From Lewinellaceae bacterium (GTDB taxonomy: Bacteria; Bacteroidota; Bacteroidia; Chitinophagales; Saprospiraceae): 64,000 nt of DNA. The stretch is taken from the NCBI GenBank assembly GCA_020636135.1, contig JACJYK010000003.1, positions 310,001 through 374,000 of the forward strand, written 5' to 3'. Below, one piece after another: positions 1 through 9,534 of this stretch. Numbering within the stretch: position 1 is the first letter of the stretch; every line of letters begins with the position of its first letter. Below the pieces are notes generated by a model. That model was not told the DNA's origin. It did no database searches and saw only the letters and a program-made list of their open reading frames with translations. The translations under genes and the position numbers were made by a program.

Positions 1-848
1 GCTGGCTGGATACGGTATGCGGTACCCAGGGGTGGAGTGCGGCTATCGCCACTGATGCCGCTGGAGTACTGACCTTTGCATTGCCATTCCAATTTGGATA
101 CCGGTATCGCCTATTCCGGTTGTTGCACACGCCGCTGTTTACGCCCTATGTTGGACCCTTCCTGGCTGAAGACCCGGTAAAAACCACGGTGCATGCGTTT
201 TTACACCGGTATCAGGAACAGGTCCATCAAGCGATGACAAGGTGGCGGCGGGTACGTTTCATCCGCTGGAAATTGCATTATACCATACCCCATGATCTGC
301 CTTTCCGGTGGGAAGGGATGCAAAACAAGCCCAGGGTCACCCATCTCATTCAACCGGGTGAAACCCCGGAGCAGCATTTTGCTGCACTGGATAAAAAAAT
401 GCAGCGGGACATCCGCCAGGCCCAGCGAAAATACCGGATTGTCGAGGTGACTGATCAGGAAGCGTTTACCCGGCAGGCCATCGGGCATCTCGAGGAGCGC
501 AGGGTAGGGAACCTGGCAGCTTACCGCCAGGCGTTGATGAACATCCTCGGCGAATATCAGGGTTCTGATCGGTTGAAGGCCAGGCTTGCGGTTGACGAGC
601 AGGGCAAAACCATGGCTGGCGCCCTCTTCGTAGCGGACGCGGATTCCGTCTATTACCTGACCGCCTTCCGGGATACCCGCATTTCCAATAACCAGGGTAA
701 TAGTCTCCTGGTGTGGCAGGGCATTAAATGGGCGCTGAAAACCGGACGTATCTTCGATTTTGAGGGCAGCAGCATCCCGGGAGTGGCCACGTATTTCAAG
801 CGATTTGGGGCGGAACAAATCCAGTGCATTGAAGTCTTCCGCCCATGA
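1..848 (+). CDS. FemAB/GNAT-like acyltransferase, 5' end outside the window
   Basis: The reading frame is open from base 3 to the stop at 848, about 281 residues, so the gene begins left of the window. The TTG at 81 is internal, not the start: the residues before it (from W at base 3) align with the N-terminal part of the next gene. The C-terminal part has the pattern F-x-G-S-x-I-P-G-V followed by F-G-A, shared with the next gene and typical of the FemAB-like GNAT fold (Acetyltransf_6 group). Such proteins usually transfer an acyl or aminoacyl group to a cell-surface precursor; the substrate cannot be told. It overlaps the next gene by 4 bp (ATGA), so the two are translationally coupled. Confidence 0.7.
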   Translation, partial: WLDTVCGTQGWSAAIATDAAGVLTFALPFQFGYRYRLFRLLHTPLFTPYVGPFLAEDPVKTTVHAFLHRYQEQVHQAMTRWRRVRFIRWKLHYTIPHDLPFRWEGMQNKPRVTHLIQPGETPEQHFAALDKKMQRDIRQAQRKYRIVEVTDQEAFTRQAIGHLEERRVGNLAAYRQALMNILGEYQGSDRLKARLAVDEQGKTMAGALFVADADSVYYLTAFRDTRISNNQGNSLLVWQGIKWALKTGRIFDFEGSSIPGVATYFKRFGAEQIQCIEVFRP

Positions 849-1762
849 AAAACCACACATTACACCAGCTCATCGAGGATCATCCGCAAGTTCCTTTTTT
901 CCTGAAGCCCAGCTGGATGGAGGTGGTCTGTCCAGGTGAATGGGATGTGATCGCCCAGGAGAAAGACGGTAAACTACAGGCATTCATACCCTTCCGTTTG
1001 CGTAATAAATGGGGATATCGCATCGTCACCACGCCATATCTTACCCCGCATTCCGGACCCTGGATCGCGGAAGGGATGGATAATGGTTCAGCAATTGTGG
1101 AATTGGCCAAGCAAATGGTTGCTTACGATTATGTGCATTTATCCCTTGATCCGGTGTTAAAACACCCCGTTAGCTGGAATTCCTATCTGCAATTTTCGGC
1201 AGAGCCAACCTTTATATTGTCCGGATCCATGGACGACATTTACCCGGGTTTACAGAAAAAACTCCGTCAGCAGCTAAACCAAAGTCAGGGTCAGTTTAAA
1301 AGCAGAGCGATCGATGCAGATGCCTTTTTCGCCCTGATTTCTCAATCCTTCCAACGGCGATCCAGTCAGGTTCCATTTTCACGAACTTTGATCGGGCGGA
1401 TAGTAATGCACATCCGGAAACACCGGTCGGGAGATCTCATGGGGGCATTGGATGCTAACGGTGAACTTTTAGCGGCAACCCTGTATTACGAAGACCAGAA
1501 TTGCATATATAGCCTCTTGAGTGGACAAAACTATGCTGAAGGTCCACGTAATGCCCATAAATGGCTGCATTATGAGATCATCAAATATGGCATTGGACAA
1601 CAGAAGGGCATCAATTTTATGGGCAGCAAAATTCCCGGCGTCGCATTCTGGAACAGTTATTTTGGAGCTGAGGTCGGGTATTATTACCGCATTAAAAAAC
1701 ATCCTGGAGGTTTCCTTACCCGCCTGGACCAGATGCGAAACTTTTGGTCTTTCTCCGGTTAA
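845..1762 (+). CDS. FemAB/GNAT-like acyltransferase, tandem paralogue
   Basis: 305 residues, starting at an ATG that overlaps the stop of the previous gene. It is a paralogue of that gene along its whole length: both have an early Y-x-T-P-x-x-G-P block, a middle segment rich in basic residues and glutamine, and a C-terminal block with G-S-K-I-P-G-V and F-G-A-E. This fits the FemAB-like GNAT superfamily (Acetyltransf_6). No signal peptide or membrane segment is visible, so it is probably cytosolic. Its 3' end overlaps the convergent glycosyltransferase by 4 bp, leaving no room for an intergenic terminator. Substrate unknown; a role in modifying a surface polymer is inferred only from the neighbourhood. 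Confidence 0.65.
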   Translation: MKNHTLHQLIEDHPQVPFFLKPSWMEVVCPGEWDVIAQEKDGKLQAFIPFRLRNKWGYRIVTTPYLTPHSGPWIAEGMDNGSAIVELAKQMVAYDYVHLSLDPVLKHPVSWNSYLQFSAEPTFILSGSMDDIYPGLQKKLRQQLNQSQGQFKSRAIDADAFFALISQSFQRRSSQVPFSRTLIGRIVMHIRKHRSGDLMGALDANGELLAATLYYEDQNCIYSLLSGQNYAEGPRNAHKWLHYEIIKYGIGQQKGINFMGSKIPGVAFWNSYFGAEVGYYYRIKKHPGGFLTRLDQMRNFWSFSG

Positions 1763-2847
1763 TTCCAGGTCTTTCTGGATTGAAACAGCATCCGCAATCC
1801 CACCAGTCCGTAAGCCAGAACCAACAAGGGCTCTGCCCACCACCAGGTATATCGCGGGATTTCCAATTTCCGGATCAAAGGGTACCGAACAGGCAAAACG
1901 GTCAGTGTGCATAAGATCCAGATCATCACCGTCCACCAGCCATGCCAAGTGAGGAGCAGGGTAATTAGTCCCAGGTAGTATATCCCCAGTGAAGCGCTTA
2001 TTAAGGCCAGTTTTAACCGGATCTTCCCGGGATAAATCAAAGCAGTCTGGGAGTGTCGGGTTTTGCGCTTCCACCAGGAGGCCCATGATTCAGGAGCTAA
2101 AGTCCGGGTCCACGCCTGTTGGTGAAAACAGACCTCAATGTTTTTGGGATCCACGGCCTGCACCAGAAAATCGTCGTCGCCGCTGGCCATTTCCGGATGC
2201 AGATCCGCAGCGAGAGCAACGTCCCGAAGTATCAGCAGATTGCGTCCAACGCCCATGTAGGCTTCTCTTTGCCGGGCAAATCCCAGGTATTGCAGGGCCA
2301 CCCAGGATGTCTCAAAGGCCATCCACCGGGACTGCAGGGCAGATGTTCTCTCCAGGGGACTATAGCCCAAGATGCATTGGGAGGTTGGCCGGGTGCGGGC
2401 ATCCATCATTTCGCGGATCCAGAACCGGGTAGCCGGACGGCAATCGGCATCGGTCATCAGTACCCAGGGCTTTTTTATCTGTTGGAGTCCATACTGCAAG
2501 GCGGCTTTTTTCCCGGGTAAATCCTTGATTCCAACCGGAGCATTGTAGCTGGACAGATGCGGATAAGAATCCTGCATTTCCTGCAAATATGTGCACAAAC
2601 CGTCGGTGGAGTGGTCATCGATGATCACCACTTCGTAATCCGGATATTCCTGCTCACACCACGAAGACAGGTTCTGCCTGACCTCTTCGATCCCGTTTTT
2701 GACACAGATCAACAAGGCTACGGGTTCAGTTTCCATCTTTTCACCGGGAGCTATCGGTTGATTGAGGGCCTTAAAATAGTAATAGTAATAACCCACGAGG
2801 ATCAGCCCGCTACCTATTGTTGCCCATAGAATCATTGCCACCAACAC
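1759..2847 (-). CDS. Membrane-anchored family 2 glycosyltransferase
   Basis: 362 residues with the GT-A fold layout of processive or membrane GT2 enzymes. An N-terminal membrane helix (about 1-25) is followed by the nucleotide-binding strand I-I-D-D-H-S-T-D-G (75-83), the metal-binding T-D-A-D-C (132-136), a G-D-D-D acceptor/base motif (223-226) and a W-W-K-R-K-T-R-H element (258-265) that takes the place of the QxxRW motif. Hydrophobic helices fill roughly 280-340. It should transfer a sugar from a nucleotide donor at the inner membrane. It is convergent with the preceding gene and divergent from the peptidase gene at 2869, with only 21 bp between the two start codons. Acceptor unknown. Confidence 0.8.
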   Translation of the reverse strand: MLVAMILWATIGSGLILVGYYYYYFKALNQPIAPGEKMETEPVALLICVKNGIEEVRQNLSSWCEQEYPDYEVVIIDDHSTDGLCTYLQEMQDSYPHLSSYNAPVGIKDLPGKKAALQYGLQQIKKPWVLMTDADCRPATRFWIREMMDARTRPTSQCILGYSPLERTSALQSRWMAFETSWVALQYLGFARQREAYMGVGRNLLILRDVALAADLHPEMASGDDDFLVQAVDPKNIEVCFHQQAWTRTLAPESWASWWKRKTRHSQTALIYPGKIRLKLALISASLGIYYLGLITLLLTWHGWWTVMIWILCTLTVLPVRYPLIRKLEIPRYTWWWAEPLLVLAYGLVGLRMLFQSRKTWN

Positions 2848-2867
2848 CCCGGGATTATGTATTTTTG
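2835..2867 (+). promoter_or_regulatory. Candidate Bacteroidota promoter (TTG ... TAnnTTTG)
   Basis: TTG at 2835-2837 and TATTTTTG at 2860-2867 are separated by 22 nt, matching the Bacteroidota consensus TTG-N17-23-TAnnTTTG. Transcription would start near 2872, just after the first ATG (2869) of the peptidase gene. If real, it favours translation from the ATG at 2899. Confidence 0.4.
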
Positions 2868-2868
2868 A

Positions 2869-5800
2869 ATGAATACACGAAACAAGTTACAAATTCACAT
2901 GCGAGTCACCCCTACATCTAACGCATCCATCCCGCTACGGCTGGCAGGTCTGTTCGTGTGGATCATGCTGTCAGCACAGGGTTCAGCCCAAATGATTTCC
3001 TCCACCGACACCCTTCTGGGGAACGAGTGGATTCAGCCGGGGCAGTCCTATTTTTCCTTCAAAGTAGTGGAGGATGGTGTCTACCGTATTTCGTATGAAA
3101 CCCTGCAAAATGGCGGAATACCAACCGCCTCCATTCCGGAGGACGCCTACCAACTTGTTCACAACGGCCAGGAGGTTCCATTACGTATCTCTGGTGAGTA
3201 TCTGGAGTTTGTGGGGCAACAAAACCGTGGCGAGATCGATGCCTTCCTCTACGAAGGAGGCGAGGCGGACCAGCTGAATCCTTATTACAGTTTATATACC
3301 GACACGGCGGTCTATTACCTCACCTGGGGACCGGGGGAACATCGCCGGTATTCCGCAACCCAGGCTGATGCTTCCGAGCCAGCGTCCTGGTTCTGGCAGG
3401 ACGTACTCCTGGCTTTCAATACGACCTATTATAAACCCTATGAGCTGAATAATACCAGCGTAAAATTTGCCCATTATGTGCCTGGCGAAGGGTATGGAGC
3501 TTCGCTGAGGGTTACTTCGAGTTATACCGTTGAGACACCCGACCTCTATACCGGAGGGCCGGATCCCGTCCTGGATGCAGGTTTTGCGACCCGGGATGAA
3601 GAACACCAGATCCTGGTGCAATGGAATGGAATGCCCCTGGATACGTTACTTTTTACCGGCATTGAGGCCCGCAGGTTGCATTATACGCTTCCTTCCGCCA
3701 AAGCGAGAAACAACATCCGCATTCAGGGTTTGGCTGGCAGCCAGGACCGGCATTATTTGGGATTTGTCAATGTGCGTTATCCACGGGCATTTACACAATT
3801 GCCGAAAGGTTGGATCCGGCTTGATACATTTGCCAGCGCACAGTCTGTTACCGTCGATTCCGCGCAGTTGCATTGGGCTGCATGGAATCCCGGGCTGGGA
3901 CAGTACCTGTCTGTAAACGATGCTGCGATGGTATTTCCGGCGGATGACACCTCCTCCTGGTACCTCAGTTCTATGGATTCCATCCAAAGCATTACTACCC
4001 TGACACCGGTTCAATTTGCCGATGTAAGCCAGCCCGGACAAATCCTGTTCATCACCAATCCGGCATTTTTACCGGAGGTGGAACAATATGCCGCCTATCG
4101 TGCTTCTGCCGAAGGAGGAGGCTGGACAACCACCATCCTGAACAGCGAAGCACTGACCAATACCTTTGCCTATGGCATCGATCGTCATCCGTTGGCCATC
4201 AAGAATGCCATTCAGGCCGTTGCCCAGAACTCGACGAAAGAGCACTACATCTTCCTGATCGGTAAAAGCCTGGAATATCCTACCAAACGCAATGATCCCA
4301 GCTTACCCGTGTGGCTGCCATCGTTTGGCGATCCGGCCGGGGATAATTTGCTGGTCGCAAGGGGATTTGAGGACGTGCCGGCTTATCCGGTAGGAAGACT
4401 GGCGGTCACCGAAGGGGAGCAGATCCTGGAATACCTGCAGAAAGTAAAAACCTACGAGGACAACCAACGCAATTTGCCCGATACCTATGAAGACCGCATC
4501 TGGACCAAACGCATCCTGCATCTGAGCGCCGGGACAGGCCCGGCGCAACAGACCATTATTAATAATGCCCTGGAGGCAATGGCGCGGGAAGCCGAGACCA
4601 ACCTGCTGGGGGCAGAAGTTAAGACAGTTTCCAAGGAAAATACCGAGGTACTGGCCATTTCCCAGACCGACGAGATCCTGGACGCCTTGAATGCAGGGGT
4701 ACTGCTTAAGACCTATTTTGGTCATGGGTCGGTGGTCACCACCCAATTTGTCATTGACCAGGCTACCCAACTGAACAATGCCGGTAAAAACCCCATGATG
4801 TATTCGCTGGGGTGTTATACGGGAAACATCCATACGCCCATCCTCTCGGCCAGCGAAAACATGGTTCTGCATCCTACGCTGGGGGCCATCGGCTATGTAG
4901 CTACATCCGGTACCGGATACATCAGTTCCCTGTCCATCTTCCAGCAGGAACATTACCGGTTGTTGGGCAATGAATGGTACGGCGCACCGTTTGGCAAGGT
5001 GATGCAACAAACCGTCGCCGCTTTTACCAGTCAACAAAATGTACCCATGCAGTTGATCCGCGAGGAGATCACCTACCAGGGCGATCCGGTCATCCGGCTG
5101 AATGTCTCCCAGGGGCCAGACTATACGTTTAAGCCGCAGAGTGCATCCATCAGCCCGCAGCTGTTAACCACCACCTCGGATAGCTTCACCGTTGCGATTA
5201 CCGTTGCAAATCTGGGCCGGACACAGCCTGATTCGGTCATGTTGCTGATCGAACGACAGACCCCTGATGGTCAGGTATCGCCGGTTTATTCCCGCCGGAT
5301 CAAATCGCCATCCGCAGAAGAGACCCTTTCCATCAAACTGCCCGTGGGGGAGGCGCCAGCCGGAGAAAACCAGCTTTATTTCACCCTGGACCCGGAGAAT
5401 GCCATTGCGGAGTGGCCGGACCCGGCAGCGGAAAACAACAACTATTATGGTTCCGGCTTTAACTTCCGGGTTGTCTCGGAAGCGATCGCTCCCACCTATC
5501 CGACGGATTACGCGATTGTATTCAGCCAGGACCTGACACTCTATGCCTCGGTTTCAAACGGGGCTGCCGCCGGCAATACCTACCGCATCGAACTCGATAC
5601 GTTACCGGACTTCACCAGTCCGGCGCGTCTCAGTCAATCTATTGCGATCGATGGCGCCTTATTATCCTGGACGCCCGGCATCTCCTGGATCCAGGATCAG
5701 GTGTACTACTGGCGGGTGAGCCAGGACTCTGTCGTGAACGGTAAACCCTACGCCTGGCAGTCATCATCCTTCCTGGTATCGGATACGCTGGGCGAAGGCT

Positions 5801-7770
5801 GGAACCAATCGCACTGGGGACAGTGGGACGACGATACGCTGATAACCCTGGAGGTTGACCGGGATAGTATGAGTTATAGTATCCGGAAGAATAAATTGCT
5901 TGTCAGGAATAATATAGCTGATCCCGGGACAGCAGCCTTTTGGGTCAATGAAGACCGGATCGACCGCCTATGGGATATTGGTGGACAGCCTTCTTTAGCC
6001 GGCATTTTGATTGGAATTTTAGACACACTTGGATTAAATCCGATCCAAAACCCGGATACCATGCCATTGTATGGAAGCTTAAATCCTATTGGTGAACCAA
6101 GGGGTGCTTTCCAATTTTCAACAGCTGACACGTCCATCATGGATAGTATTTTCCATTTATTGATTGACGTAGCACCCGAAGGTTATTACGTAGTTGTCCT
6201 TTCATTGCAACGAGGTGACCGTTCGTTCTATCCTGAAAATTGGCTGTGGAAGAGCCCGTCAAGACAAATGAGTCTGGTAGATTATCTGGAAAGCCAGGGA
6301 GCCACTAAACTGCAAACCATACGCGATTCCCTATCCGTGCCTTACTTTTTTGTTTATCAGAAAAACAAGCGAAAAATTGCAGAACGAATTGCTCTGAACA
6401 AGTTTGAATGGATCGATACCAGCCTAACTATTTTCAGTGTCCTTAATCGGGGAGTGCTGTCTTCACCGCTGATCGGTCCGGTAAACACCTGGAATCAACT
6501 GAACTGGAAGGCCTCTCCGGAAGCGGAGGATACCATGTCGCTGGAGATCATTCCGGTCGCTGCAGACGGGACCGAGCAGCCGGCACTGCATATTGATAAA
6601 ATGGGTGCCTCCGGTGTCTTCAGCCTGGATTCCATTAACACACCCTATCTTCGTTTCCGGTGGACCAGTTGGGATGAGGTCAAACGGACACCTCCGGCGC
6701 TGGATCATTTTCAGGTGATCTATCAGGGATTGCCGGATGTGACCTGGGAAAAGGCATCGTTAACATCTGCAACTGTAAAAGCAGGAGAATCCATCCGGAT
6801 CCGGGGTACCTACCGGAACGTGAGTCCGCATCCGATCGGAGCATTCCGGGTCGCGGCCTCGCTGGATAAAGCAGGGATCACGGTGGCTACAGATACTTCG
6901 CTGCATGCGGCATTGGCCGGCTTTGAACCAGCCGATTTCAACATCGACATTCCGGCACCATTGTACGGAGGAGACCATGTATGGAAGGTGGAGTTGAATC
7001 CGCGTGGCATGCTGCGGCAGGCGGAAGTAAATGTAAACAACAACATCGCGGTGGGCACGCTGGCGGTAGAGGGAGATGAAGTAGCACCGCTGCTGGATGT
7101 CACCTTTGACGGAAAGCACCTGCCGGACCTGGGCATTGCTTCTCCGGAGCCGGCCATCGGAATCTTTTTATACGAGGACCAGCAATCACTGTTGCTCGAT
7201 GACACGGCACTGTTTACCATTACATTGATTGATCCTGCCGGGGTAGAGATGCCGGTCTATTTCTCACGAACGGACCTGACCTTTTATCCGGCGCTTTCCG
7301 GTCAATCCCGCAACGAAGCGCGCATCCTCTGGCAGCCTACCTTCTGGACCGATGGTATCTATGTCCTGAAGATTGTAGCCAAGGACAAATCCGGTAATCT
7401 GGCCGGTGGAGAAACTTATGCTCAACGCTTTAAGATCCAAGCCCAAACCGACCTGGTTCAGGTCGTACCCTATCCCAATCCGTTCACCACCGAAACACGA
7501 TGGATATTTACAGCGGATCAAAATGGATATTTACCAAAATTGCAATTGAGCCTGTATCAGGCAAATGGTCAGCGCATCCGGCTCTGGGATAACAGTGCCC
7601 TACAGGCAAAAACAACAGGAAACAGAGTCTGGGAGTTCACGTGGGATGGCAGGAGTGATGCTGGAGGGATGGCTGCACCGGGGTTGTATTTTTACACCGT
7701 AGAAATGCAAAATGCAAGTGGCGAGATCCTGAAGGCGGAAGGAAAAATCATGTATGCGGGTCCGAAATAG
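2869..7770 (+). CDS. porU2: C25 (gingipain-type) peptidase, PorU2-like type IX secretion protein
   Basis: 1633 residues from ATG 2869. ATG 2899 (1623 residues) gives a tidier signal peptide ending near A-Q-G-S-A-Q and fits the candidate promoter. The C25 domain lies at roughly 390-760, with the catalytic pair visible as H619 in F-G-H-G-S and C649 in S-L-G-C-Y. Beta-rich repeats follow. The last about 95 residues, starting at P-Y-P-N-P-F, look like a type IX secretion C-terminal domain. PorU is the surface sortase that processes type IX cargo; this longer form resembles proteins called PorU2, whose role is less certain. Residues about 1010-1170 have a more AT-rich coding stretch and loosely resemble an ILEI/FAM3-like module (inference). 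Export to the outer face of the outer membrane is expected. Confidence 0.8.
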   Translation: MNTRNKLQIHMRVTPTSNASIPLRLAGLFVWIMLSAQGSAQMISSTDTLLGNEWIQPGQSYFSFKVVEDGVYRISYETLQNGGIPTASIPEDAYQLVHNGQEVPLRISGEYLEFVGQQNRGEIDAFLYEGGEADQLNPYYSLYTDTAVYYLTWGPGEHRRYSATQADASEPASWFWQDVLLAFNTTYYKPYELNNTSVKFAHYVPGEGYGASLRVTSSYTVETPDLYTGGPDPVLDAGFATRDEEHQILVQWNGMPLDTLLFTGIEARRLHYTLPSAKARNNIRIQGLAGSQDRHYLGFVNVRYPRAFTQLPKGWIRLDTFASAQSVTVDSAQLHWAAWNPGLGQYLSVNDAAMVFPADDTSSWYLSSMDSIQSITTLTPVQFADVSQPGQILFITNPAFLPEVEQYAAYRASAEGGGWTTTILNSEALTNTFAYGIDRHPLAIKNAIQAVAQNSTKEHYIFLIGKSLEYPTKRNDPSLPVWLPSFGDPAGDNLLVARGFEDVPAYPVGRLAVTEGEQILEYLQKVKTYEDNQRNLPDTYEDRIWTKRILHLSAGTGPAQQTIINNALEAMAREAETNLLGAEVKTVSKENTEVLAISQTDEILDALNAGVLLKTYFGHGSVVTTQFVIDQATQLNNAGKNPMMYSLGCYTGNIHTPILSASENMVLHPTLGAIGYVATSGTGYISSLSIFQQEHYRLLGNEWYGAPFGKVMQQTVAAFTSQQNVPMQLIREEITYQGDPVIRLNVSQGPDYTFKPQSASISPQLLTTTSDSFTVAITVANLGRTQPDSVMLLIERQTPDGQVSPVYSRRIKSPSAEETLSIKLPVGEAPAGENQLYFTLDPENAIAEWPDPAAENNNYYGSGFNFRVVSEAIAPTYPTDYAIVFSQDLTLYASVSNGAAAGNTYRIELDTLPDFTSPARLSQSIAIDGALLSWTPGISWIQDQVYYWRVSQDSVVNGKPYAWQSSSFLVSDTLGEGWNQSHWGQWDDDTLITLEVDRDSMSYSIRKNKLLVRNNIADPGTAAFWVNEDRIDRLWDIGGQPSLAGILIGILDTLGLNPIQNPDTMPLYGSLNPIGEPRGAFQFSTADTSIMDSIFHLLIDVAPEGYYVVVLSLQRGDRSFYPENWLWKSPSRQMSLVDYLESQGATKLQTIRDSLSVPYFFVYQKNKRKIAERIALNKFEWIDTSLTIFSVLNRGVLSSPLIGPVNTWNQLNWKASPEAEDTMSLEIIPVAADGTEQPALHIDKMGASGVFSLDSINTPYLRFRWTSWDEVKRTPPALDHFQVIYQGLPDVTWEKASLTSATVKAGESIRIRGTYRNVSPHPIGAFRVAASLDKAGITVATDTSLHAALAGFEPADFNIDIPAPLYGGDHVWKVELNPRGMLRQAEVNVNNNIAVGTLAVEGDEVAPLLDVTFDGKHLPDLGIASPEPAIGIFLYEDQQSLLLDDTALFTITLIDPAGVEMPVYFSRTDLTFYPALSGQSRNEARILWQPTFWTDGIYVLKIVAKDKSGNLAGGETYAQRFKIQAQTDLVQVVPYPNPFTTETRWIFTADQNGYLPKLQLSLYQANGQRIRLWDNSALQAKTTGNRVWEFTWDGRSDAGGMAAPGLYFYTVEMQNASGEILKAEGKIMYAGPK

Positions 7771-8374
7771 CATAAATAAAAATACTGCAGCTACTGTAAA
7801 CCAACTTTTCGGAAGAAATTAGTGTCCAATTAGGATATTGTTTGGTAATGATTTCTGTTATTTTCCAATTTTTCTGATGGTAGATTTGCGGACTGTCGTA
7901 ATTGGTGGACGATATTATTACCCATTTTCCGGTAGCATTAAATAATAGGTTCAAATGTTTTGTTAAGTCCACAAGATTTACAATGTGGAATATTACATCC
8001 AGCGATATAGCCAGGTCAAATGAATTATTTTCTACAGAAAAGCCGGTTAATTCCCGGAACTGCTTTTTAGAATCGTTTGAAAATACCTGGCTGTTTTTTT
8101 CTACGATATAGGAAGATACATCAACACCCAAATATGAATTGACATCCAGACAGGCAGCGACAGCGCCGTCGCCACAACCCAGGTCCAGGATCGATTTGAT
8201 CTCGTGGGCTTGAATGAAGGTATTAATCATCCTGCATTTTTGCTGCAGTGATTCGCCCCTGGAACCACTTCCGGAATTGCCGCCCGATACATAACGATTA
8301 TTCCAGTAGCGGTATGCACCAGGGAATAATTTCGTTTTAGTGCTTAAATACCATACTCTTAACTTTCCAAACAT
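7748..8374 (-). CDS. Class I SAM-dependent methyltransferase
   Basis: 208 residues. Motif I for S-adenosylmethionine binding is clear (I-L-D-L-G-C-G-D-G, residues 62-70), followed by an acidic strand end near L-G-V-D-V and a later S-L-D-V-I-F-H segment of the motif IV type. This is the Methyltransf_11/25 fold, and the enzyme probably methylates a small molecule or sugar. The gene overlaps the 3' end of the convergent peptidase gene by 23 bp, and its start overlaps the GT4 gene upstream by 16 bp, so it belongs to the minus-strand glycan operon. A sugar O-methyltransferase role is inferred from context only. Confidence 0.75.
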   Translation of the reverse strand: MFGKLRVWYLSTKTKLFPGAYRYWNNRYVSGGNSGSGSRGESLQQKCRMINTFIQAHEIKSILDLGCGDGAVAACLDVNSYLGVDVSSYIVEKNSQVFSNDSKKQFRELTGFSVENNSFDLAISLDVIFHIVNLVDLTKHLNLLFNATGKWVIISSTNYDSPQIYHQKNWKITEIITKQYPNWTLISSEKLVYSSCSIFIYAISDPHT

Positions 8375-9522
8375 TTTGAATACAATGATTTATAAGCCTC
8401 GATAGTGGCTCTCCTGGAATATTGAATTAATGTTCTTTTTCTTATTTCAAGCGCGGTGTAATTACCGTACTGCATGTGCATAACTGACATGCCTTCCGCA
8501 ATTGATTCGACTGAATCATTACCAAGTAATATTCCATTATCTGAATTCACCAGTTGATCCGGCCCACCACTAGGTGTAACGATAACAGGCAATCCACAGC
8601 AAAGCGCTTCCAGGATCGTAATACCAAACGTTTCATGCTTGCTTGTTGAGATCAAAACATGGCTCTCATTAAGTAGCCGGGGAATTTCCGTATTGGGTTG
8701 CCGTCCATGGAAGGTGATCATTTCAGTTAAATTCAACCCATTCATCAGATTGGTTAAATCACTCTTCAGTGGACCATCACCGATAATGTGCAAATGCCAG
8801 TCTGGATGCTTTTTGCAGATAATATCAAAAGCGCGTATTAACCGGTCAATTTGTTTGATGGGTATTAAATCACCAATGCAGATAAAATGAAACCCGTTCC
8901 GTTTTGGTGTTTTCTGAATGGTAAAAAGGTTCTCATCAACAAAGTTAGGAATAATGCGGACGGGCTTGTTCGGGGTAAATGGTTGCAAAACTTTAGCTAA
9001 TGTGGAACTCACAGCGGTTATTTCTGTCGAATGATGTATTATTTTTTGATAGGTGGATAATTCTGTTTGGCTTAATGGGTGTTCCAGGATTCCTGAATGA
9101 TGTTCTGTATAAACCACTGGCACCTTGATTCTGGAGGCGATGCGTTGCGCAACGAAACCACCCCAGAGACAATGAGCGTGAATGACATCAACCTGCTTTA
9201 TCTCCGGTAATTTTGAGCAGAACTTATTAATGGAGGTATTTATCAACCCCGGAAAACGATAATGCAGCGATTTGGGCAATGCTACCCTTTGGAGGTGGGC
9301 AACGGGAAATGGGATTTCCGGATGTGCAATCCATTGCGTTCGCCAGGTATTAAGATAATAGACGTATTTCAGGCTCTGATCCAGGAAAGCAAGGGATAGA
9401 TTCAGATCAGGATCCAGTTGCATCAACTGCGTCTGGTATAAGATGAAGTCTCCATTGAAGGGGTAAAGCTTTGATGGAAACCAACCTGGAATTACCAGGA
9501 CATTGGTCATGCGAAATGGCAA
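8359..9522 (-). CDS. Family 4 glycosyltransferase (GT-B)
   Basis: 387 residues from the ATG at 9522; a second ATG four codons on (9510) is equally plausible and starts directly on the first Rossmann strand (N-V-L-V-I-P-G-W-F-P). The C-terminal half carries the GT4 donor-site pattern E-T-F-G-I-T-I-L-E-A followed by G-L-P-V-I-V-T-P-S-G-G, in which the two glutamates 7 residues apart bind the nucleotide sugar. No membrane helix is present, so it should act on the cytoplasmic face. It lies between a methyltransferase (overlapping) and a polytopic protein 12 bp upstream. Sugar and acceptor unknown. Confidence 0.85.
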   Translation of the reverse strand: MPFRMTNVLVIPGWFPSKLYPFNGDFILYQTQLMQLDPDLNLSLAFLDQSLKYVYYLNTWRTQWIAHPEIPFPVAHLQRVALPKSLHYRFPGLINTSINKFCSKLPEIKQVDVIHAHCLWGGFVAQRIASRIKVPVVYTEHHSGILEHPLSQTELSTYQKIIHHSTEITAVSSTLAKVLQPFTPNKPVRIIPNFVDENLFTIQKTPKRNGFHFICIGDLIPIKQIDRLIRAFDIICKKHPDWHLHIIGDGPLKSDLTNLMNGLNLTEMITFHGRQPNTEIPRLLNESHVLISTSKHETFGITILEALCCGLPVIVTPSGGPDQLVNSDNGILLGNDSVESIAEGMSVMHMQYGNYTALEIRKRTLIQYSRRATIEAYKSLYSKCLES

Positions 9523-9534
9523 TTTAATGAAACC

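Noticed and set aside
81..848. TTG at base 81 as a gene start
   Set aside because: The frame is open to the left edge and the residues before it align with the paralogous gene, so the start lies outside the window.
4303..5037. A 244-codon open frame antisense to the peptidase gene
   Set aside because: It lies opposite the catalytic part of the C25 domain and reads like reversed codons without any domain.
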